Positions 59,906-64,000 of a stretch of DNA of 64,000 bases are shown piece after piece (positions within the stretch are counted from its first letter, which is position 1; the number at the start of each line of letters is the position of its first letter). Source of the DNA: Streptomyces sp. NBC_01288 (GTDB lineage Bacteria > Actinomycetota > Actinomycetes > Streptomycetales > Streptomycetaceae); NCBI RefSeq assembly GCF_035982055.1, contig NZ_CP108427.1, positions 8,493,001 to 8,557,000 on the forward strand, read 5' to 3'. Below the pieces are notes generated by a model. That model had not been told where the DNA came from. It saw only the letters and a program-made list of their open reading frames with translations, and did not search any database. Both the position numbers and the translations under genes were made by a program.

Positions 59906-61398
59906 TGCGCGGGGGACTGAGCAGGGGACTACGGGGACTGCGCTGGCCGCACACCCTGCGGGCGCGCCTCACGGCAGGCCTGGTCGTGCTGCTCGCGGTC
60001 AGCTGCGCCGCGGTCGGGGTGGCCGCGGTGATCGAGCTGGACGGCTTCCTCACCGGACGCCTGGACCAGCAACTGACCGAGGTCGGCACCCAGTTCCCGG
60101 CCAGCCTGGAGCACAAGGGCCAGACGCCGACCGACCACGACGCCGACGACCGGGAACGCGGCGACACCCGTCGCCAGGCACCGGGCACGTTCGGCGCCCG
60201 CCTGGTCGACGGCACCGTCACCAACGCGGCGGTCGTACCCACCGACAAGGACGACGCCACGACGGACCTGAAGGTCACCCTGACCGCACGGGACAGAAAG
60301 GCGCTCGCCGCGGTCCCGGTCGGAGGCACGGCACGCACCCTCCACCTCTCGTCCCTCGGCGGGTACCGCGTCCTCGCCTCCGCGGGCCGGGACGGCGACG
60401 TGATGATCACCGGGCTCCCGCTGGAGTCCGTGGAGGCCACGGTCCACCGGCTGGAGGCGGTCGAGGCGATCGTCTTCGGCGCGGCCCTCCTGATCGCCGG
60501 CTTCGCGGGCGCGCTCTGGGTGCGCTGGTCCCTACGGCCGCTCAGCCGGGTCGCCGCGACGGCCACCCGGGTCAGTGAACTCCCGCTGGCCAGCGGTGAG
60601 GTGACGCTGCCGCCCCGGGCACCCGAGTCCGATCCGCGCAGCGAGGTGGGCAAGGTCGCCGGTGCCTTCAACCGCATGCTCGGCCATGTCGAGGACGCGC
60701 TCACCCACCGGCACGCCAGCGAGGAACGGCTGCGCAGCTTCGCGGCCGACGCCAGCCACGAACTGCGCACCCCGGTGGCGTCGATCCGGGGCCACGCCGA
60801 ACTCGCCCTCCTCCACCCGGACCCCGTCCCACCGAAGGTCACCCGGGCGCTGGAACGCATAGCGGCGGAGTCCGCCCGCATGGGCGTCATGGTCGACGAG
60901 ATGCTCCTCCTCGCCCGCCTCGACGCGGGCCGCCCCTTGGAACGCCGCCCGGTCGACCTCACCCGCCTGGTCCTCGACGCCGTGGCCGACGCCCGCGCCG
61001 CCGGCCCCGACCACCGCTGGACCCTCGAACTCCCCGAGGAACCGGTCACGTTGACGGGCGACGCCCACCGCCTCCAACAGGTACTGGCCAACCTGTTGGC
61101 CAACGCGCGCCTGCACACGCCTGTTGGCACGAAAGTGACGGTGACGGTCGAGAAGGGTGACGAGGAGACCTCGCTGACGGTCCACGACGACGGCCCGGGC
61201 ATCCCCGCAGAGGTCCAACCAGGAGTCTTCGAACGCTTCACCCGCGCAGACCGCAGACGAACAGAGGGCGGGGGAGGGGGAGGCGCGGGCCTGGGCCTGT
61301 CGATCGTGGCGGCGGTGACGGAGGCGCATGGAGGAAGCGTGACGTTGGAGAGCCGCCCGGGTTCGACAACGTTCACGGTGAGGCTTCCGGCGGCCTGA
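59905..61398 (+). CDS. Membrane sensor histidine kinase
   Basis: 497 residues. Helix 1 (LTAGLVVLLAVSCAAVGVAA), an extracytoplasmic sensor of about 140 residues, and helix 2 (AIVFGAALLIAGFAGALWV) are followed by HAMP, HisKA with His285 (SHELRTPVASIRGH) and HATPase with N-box (VLANLLANARLHTP) and G-boxes (DDGPGIP, GAGLGLSIV). The sensor contains a charged stretch (DHDADDRERGDTRRQ). It lies next to the operon for extracytoplasmic electron transfer, so it may sense redox or flavin state outside; this is inference. A Gly-rich loop (EGGGGGGAG) replaces the ATP-lid sequence. Confidence 0.94.
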   Translation: MRGGLSRGLRGLRWPHTLRARLTAGLVVLLAVSCAAVGVAAVIELDGFLTGRLDQQLTEVGTQFPASLEHKGQTPTDHDADDRERGDTRRQAPGTFGARLVDGTVTNAAVVPTDKDDATTDLKVTLTARDRKALAAVPVGGTARTLHLSSLGGYRVLASAGRDGDVMITGLPLESVEATVHRLEAVEAIVFGAALLIAGFAGALWVRWSLRPLSRVAATATRVSELPLASGEVTLPPRAPESDPRSEVGKVAGAFNRMLGHVEDALTHRHASEERLRSFAADASHELRTPVASIRGHAELALLHPDPVPPKVTRALERIAAESARMGVMVDEMLLLARLDAGRPLERRPVDLTRLVLDAVADARAAGPDHRWTLELPEEPVTLTGDAHRLQQVLANLLANARLHTPVGTKVTVTVEKGDEETSLTVHDDGPGIPAEVQPGVFERFTRADRRRTEGGGGGGAGLGLSIVAAVTEAHGGSVTLESRPGSTTFTVRLPAA

Positions 61399-61400
61399 AC

Positions 61401-61475
61401 CCCCTAAGGGGCGCGGGGCTGTGTCGATATGCGGCTCCGCCGCGTGGGCGCGACCAGCCACGACGCGCCCGCACT
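61401..61475 (+). repeat. Dispersed palindromic repeat, copy 6
   Basis: CCCCTAAGGGG (61401-61411) and GCGCGGGG are followed by the long-variant insert with GCGGC-TCC-GCCGC and GCGCGACCAGCCACGACG. It starts 3 bp after the kinase stop and probably ends that operon. Confidence 0.8.
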
Positions 61476-61512
61476 CGCCACACGACCGATAACGAAACGG
61501 CGCTCTAGCGAA

Positions 61513-62214
61513 TCAGTACCGAGTGATCGCCGTAACCCCGCTCACCGTCCCAATCGCAATATGCGGCTCCCGCAAAGGATCAGCCCACCGCAAAATCCTC
61601 CGCATCGCATCCCCCGACACAGACACACAACCGGCGGTAGCCCCACGCCCGTTGACATGCAAAAAAATCCCGGCCCCTCGCCCCTTCACAGGCTTGGCGT
61701 AGTTGAACCCGACGACGAACCCGTACGCATACTGCGTCGCATAGGAGATCAACCGCTCGGACTCGGACGCCCGACAATCGCTCGCCAGGGGCTCGCTCCA
61801 CCGGTTGTAGACCCGAGACCGAGTGTCCTCACACCACCACGAACTCCCGCTGACCCGCCGGTACTTGGCCTTGGTCCCAGCAGGAGCCGCCTTGATCCCA
61901 AAGGCGAACGGCAGGTCGTACAACCCGGTAGGAGTCGTATAGGACCCCTGCTGACGAGCCCGACCCTCAACCAGCCCCTTCGCCCCGAACCGAGCCGCCA
62001 CAGACCCGACCTTCACCCAGACCCCACCCCGCCGCTCCCACCAACTCACCGTCCCCGCCGTGGAGTTCACACGCGGAGCCTGCGCGAGGATCAGCTGACT
62101 CCCACCCCCGGTATCCGCGAGCGACGACGGATTCGGCGGCGCCGCGGCCCGTGAGGGAACCGCGGCGAGCAGAAGAAGGGACGCGGACGCGAGGGCGACG
62201 ACACCGGAGCGCAT
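61513..62214 (-). CDS. Secreted L,D-transpeptidase-like (YkuD-fold) protein
   Basis: 233 residues from ATG 62214. A signal peptide (GVVALASASLLLLAAVPSRA) precedes the YkuD-like core: TTPTGLYDLPFAFGIK, WWCEDTRSRVYNRW and the active-site region GIFLHVNGRGATAGCVSVSG. The catalytic His and Cys are present, but the usual SHGC is TAGC. Such proteins form 3-3 cross-links in peptidoglycan or hydrolyse them. It lacks lectin or LysM domains. It is convergent with the two-component system and separated from it by the palindromic repeat. Confidence 0.82.
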   Translation of the reverse strand: MRSGVVALASASLLLLAAVPSRAAAPPNPSSLADTGGGSQLILAQAPRVNSTAGTVSWWERRGGVWVKVGSVAARFGAKGLVEGRARQQGSYTTPTGLYDLPFAFGIKAAPAGTKAKYRRVSGSSWWCEDTRSRVYNRWSEPLASDCRASESERLISYATQYAYGFVVGFNYAKPVKGRGAGIFLHVNGRGATAGCVSVSGDAMRRILRWADPLREPHIAIGTVSGVTAITRY

Positions 62215-62358
62215 GGCACAGACGGTAGAGGTCACCGGCGGCACGGGCAGCCCGGATGACCCATTCAGGGCCGGTCCGAGTGTGGTCCGGTGTGTCGCGG
62301 GCGTCACCGTGGCCGCCCCGGCCGGCGTTCATCGGGGCGGCCACGGCTGCCTGTCACG

Positions 62359-63234
62359 TCACTTGGTGAGCGTGCAGGCGGCCAGGGAGTCGAGACCGGA
62401 GGGCTTGGTGCCCTGACGCCCGATGGCGATCGCGATCCGGTCGATCGTCGAGACGCGCTTGTCCGCCAGCGGGCCGAGGATCGCGTTCTGAACGAAGTTG
62501 GCGCCGCCCTGCCCGACCGTGTCGACGAGTCGCTTGTCGGCCTCTGCGATCTGCGTGTCGAGAAGGGTGAGGTTCCGGTCGACCTCGGCCTGCGCGGAGG
62601 CCGGAACGGCGGGCAGCTGCGACTTCACGTCGGGGCAGGAGATCGTCCCGACCGCACTCGCCGCGTCGCCGGTGTCCTCCGTGCCCCCGGCCGCGTCGGT
62701 GGCGGACTCCGTGGCGCTCGGGGTCGCGGTGTCGGTCGCACCGGTGTCGGTTCCGCCCGTCTCCGTCCCGCCGACGTCGGTCCCACCGGCGTTGAGGGTG
62801 CAGGTGGCCAGCGAGTCGAGCCCCGTCGGCTTGGTGCCCTGACGCCCGATGGCGATGGCGATCCGGTCGATGGTGGACACCCGCTTGTCCTTCAGCGGAC
62901 CGAGGATCGCGTTCTGGACGAAGTTCGCCCCACCCTGTCCCACCGTGTCGACGAGCCGCTTGTCGGCCTCGGCGATCTGCGTGTCGAGAAGGGTGAGGTT
63001 CCGATCCACCTCGGCCTGCGCGGAAGCCGGAACGGCGGGCAGCTGCGACTTCACATCAGGGCAAGAGATCGTCCCGGGGTCGGACAAGGTCCGGGCGCTC
63101 TGCGCCGTGCTGCTCTTGTCCGGCGTCCCGGCAAGAGCGGACCCGGCGATGACCGCGCCGGACAGCGCCACGGCGGCGGCACCGCCGATGAACACGACGC
63201 GACGCTTGTTGTACTTGGGGAGAGCCCTGGACAT
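62359..63234 (-). CDS. Secreted protein with two nearly identical 94-residue domains
   Basis: 291 residues. A signal peptide (VVFIGGAAAVALSGAVIAGSALA) precedes copy 1 (residues 54-147) and copy 2 (196-289), which differ at three positions only. A Thr/Gly/Asp-rich linker of ~48 residues (GGTDVGGTETGGTDTG) joins them. Each copy begins GTISCPDVKSQLPAVPASAQ and has two Cys (58/145 and 200/287), suggesting one disulfide per domain. The fold is predicted helical; no family recognised. It lies between the L,D-transpeptidase-like gene and argH and is divergent from argH. Confidence 0.78.
   Translation of the reverse strand: MSRALPKYNKRRVVFIGGAAAVALSGAVIAGSALAGTPDKSSTAQSARTLSDPGTISCPDVKSQLPAVPASAQAEVDRNLTLLDTQIAEADKRLVDTVGQGGANFVQNAILGPLKDKRVSTIDRIAIAIGRQGTKPTGLDSLATCTLNAGGTDVGGTETGGTDTGATDTATPSATESATDAAGGTEDTGDAASAVGTISCPDVKSQLPAVPASAQAEVDRNLTLLDTQIAEADKRLVDTVGQGGANFVQNAILGPLADKRVSTIDRIAIAIGRQGTKPSGLDSLAACTLTK
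62368..63075 (-). repeat. Intragenic duplication of a 282-bp domain
   Basis: 62794-63075 and 62368-62649 encode copies with 3 amino acid differences, yet the DNA differs at roughly 25-30 positions, mostly synonymous. The duplication is therefore not very recent and the protein sequence is under strong constraint. Confidence 0.85.
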
Positions 63235-63362
63235 GCGAATGCCTCACTCGGGTCAGGGGTGAACTGGGGGTGACTCTTGGGTGACTCATGGGGAGAAACG
63301 CGGCGCCTGCGTCCGGCGAGAGGTACGGGTAAGCGGTTGCTGCCGTTCAAGGGACACTAAAA

Positions 63363-63397
63363 TTGACGATCCATACAGAACTCTGCATAATCATGCA
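63363..63397 (+). promoter_or_regulatory. argH promoter with ARG box over the -10
   Basis: TTGACG (63363-63368), exactly 17 bp, CATAAT (63386-63391): a near-consensus HrdB-type promoter. TGCATAATCATGCA (63384-63397) contains the -10 and matches the argC ARG box TGCATAAACGTGCA at 12 of 14 positions. A weaker match overlaps the -35 (63364-63377). Confidence 0.78.
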
Positions 63398-63485
63398 TGC
63401 GAGACAATGCAGGGAAACTGCAGGGACGACACAGGGACAACGCGGAACATCGCGACCCACCCACGGCCTTTGAGGAGCAGCGCAA

Positions 63486-64000
63486 GTGAGCAGCAACAGC
63501 GGTGACGTACGGCTCTGGGGCGGTCGTTTCGCCGACGGTCCCGCCGAGGCCCTGGCGAAGCTGTCCGCGTCCGTCCACTTCGACTGGCGGCTCGCGCCCT
63601 ACGACATCGCCGGTTCCCGCGCCCACGCGCGCGTGCTGCACAAGGCGAACCTCCTCGACGACGACGAGCTGAACCGCATGCTCGCGGGCCTCGACCAGCT
63701 CGCAGCGAACGTCGCCGACGGCTCCCTCGTCGGCACGATCGCCGACGAGGACGTCCATACGGCCCTGGAACGCGGCCTGTTGGAGATCCTCGGCCCCGAC
63801 CTCGGCGGCAAGCTGCGCGCGGGCCGCTCCCGCAACGACCAGGTCGCGACCCTCTTCCGGATGTACCTGCGCGACCACGCCCGCACCCTCGGCGGCCTCA
63901 TCGCCGACCTCCAGGACGCGCTGGTCGGCCTCGCGGAGGCCCACCCGGACGTGGCGATGCCCGGCCGCACCCACCTCCAGCACGCCCAGCCGGTGCTGTT
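63486..64000 (+). CDS. argH: Argininosuccinate lyase, N-terminal part (3' end outside window)
   Basis: 171 residues are visible from GTG 63486, with GAGGAG upstream. The conserved N-terminus RLWGGRFADGPAEALAKLSA, ADEDVHTALERGL and AGRSRNDQVATLFRMYLRD are argininosuccinate lyase signatures, and the window ends in MPGRTHLQHAQPV, which holds a conserved His. It makes arginine and fumarate in the last step of the pathway. It is 9.4 kb from argCJBDR and has its own ArgR-type promoter. Confidence 0.96.
   Translation, partial: MSSNSGDVRLWGGRFADGPAEALAKLSASVHFDWRLAPYDIAGSRAHARVLHKANLLDDDELNRMLAGLDQLAANVADGSLVGTIADEDVHTALERGLLEILGPDLGGKLRAGRSRNDQVATLFRMYLRDHARTLGGLIADLQDALVGLAEAHPDVAMPGRTHLQHAQPVL

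Overview
The window is high-GC chromosomal DNA of a Streptomyces or a close relative. Codons end mostly in C or G, GTG and TTG starts are common, and overlaps of the ATGA/GTGA/TGATG type couple many neighbouring genes. From memory, the order infC-rpmI-rplT ... pheS-pheT ... argC-argJ-argB-argD-argR ... argH matches the S. coelicolor core chromosome; no database search was possible. I see no tRNA, rRNA, insertion sequence, prophage or CRISPR array. Both ends cut a gene: an ABC-2 permease on the left and argH on the right.

Layout. 1-9.2 kb: permease end, iron-regulated siderophore-interacting protein, 5'-3' exonuclease, a two-gene glycine betaine importer (ATPase plus a permease/binding-protein fusion), an XRE-cupin regulator coupled to a metal/cobalamin-type binding protein, and a TDT-family transporter divergent from a LysR regulator. 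9.2-14.4 kb: a gamma-glutamylation catabolic cluster (glutamine-amidotransferase-type hydrolase, GntR/FCD regulator, glutamine-synthetase homologue, aldehyde dehydrogenase, SDR). 14.4-24 kb: a PLP deaminase/aldolase, a very large repetitive membrane-anchored protein coupled to a mycosin-like protease, a serine beta-lactamase-like protein, and SseB and DUF1844 proteins. 24-32 kb: translation genes (infC with a structured, attenuator-bearing leader and an ATC start codon, rpmI, rplT, a SpoU methyltransferase, pheS, pheT) with an orphan PAS histidine kinase among them. 32-49 kb: regulators and metabolic singletons (PP2C phosphatase, TPR regulator, Nudix hydrolase, 3-hydroxyacyl-CoA dehydrogenase, GHL10 glycosidase, a MocR regulator whose start codon overlaps that of an EamA exporter, GH51 arabinofuranosidase, MerR regulator with a carboxymuconolactone-decarboxylase-like protein, TMEM175 channel). 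49.1-54.1 kb: argCJBDR behind a promoter covered by two ARG boxes; argH (63.5 kb) has its own promoter with an ARG box over the -10.

The most system-like locus is 54.1-61.4 kb. A five-gene minus-strand operon encodes two ferric-reductase-like transmembrane flavocytochromes, two membrane-anchored FMN_bind proteins (three FMN-attachment motifs in all) and the ApbE flavin transferase that would load them. A divergent OmpR-type two-component system sits beside it. The 150-bp divergent promoter region holds five CTCAGAG/CTCTGAG motifs in 11-bp direct repeats that face both ways. Together these look like a regulated apparatus that moves electrons from NAD(P)H across the membrane to covalently bound extracytoplasmic FMN.

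A dispersed intergenic palindromic repeat occurs six times (419, 25925, 31897, 33193, 35464 and 61401). It acts as a gene-end hairpin in some copies, and in two copies it supplies the last codons of a protein.
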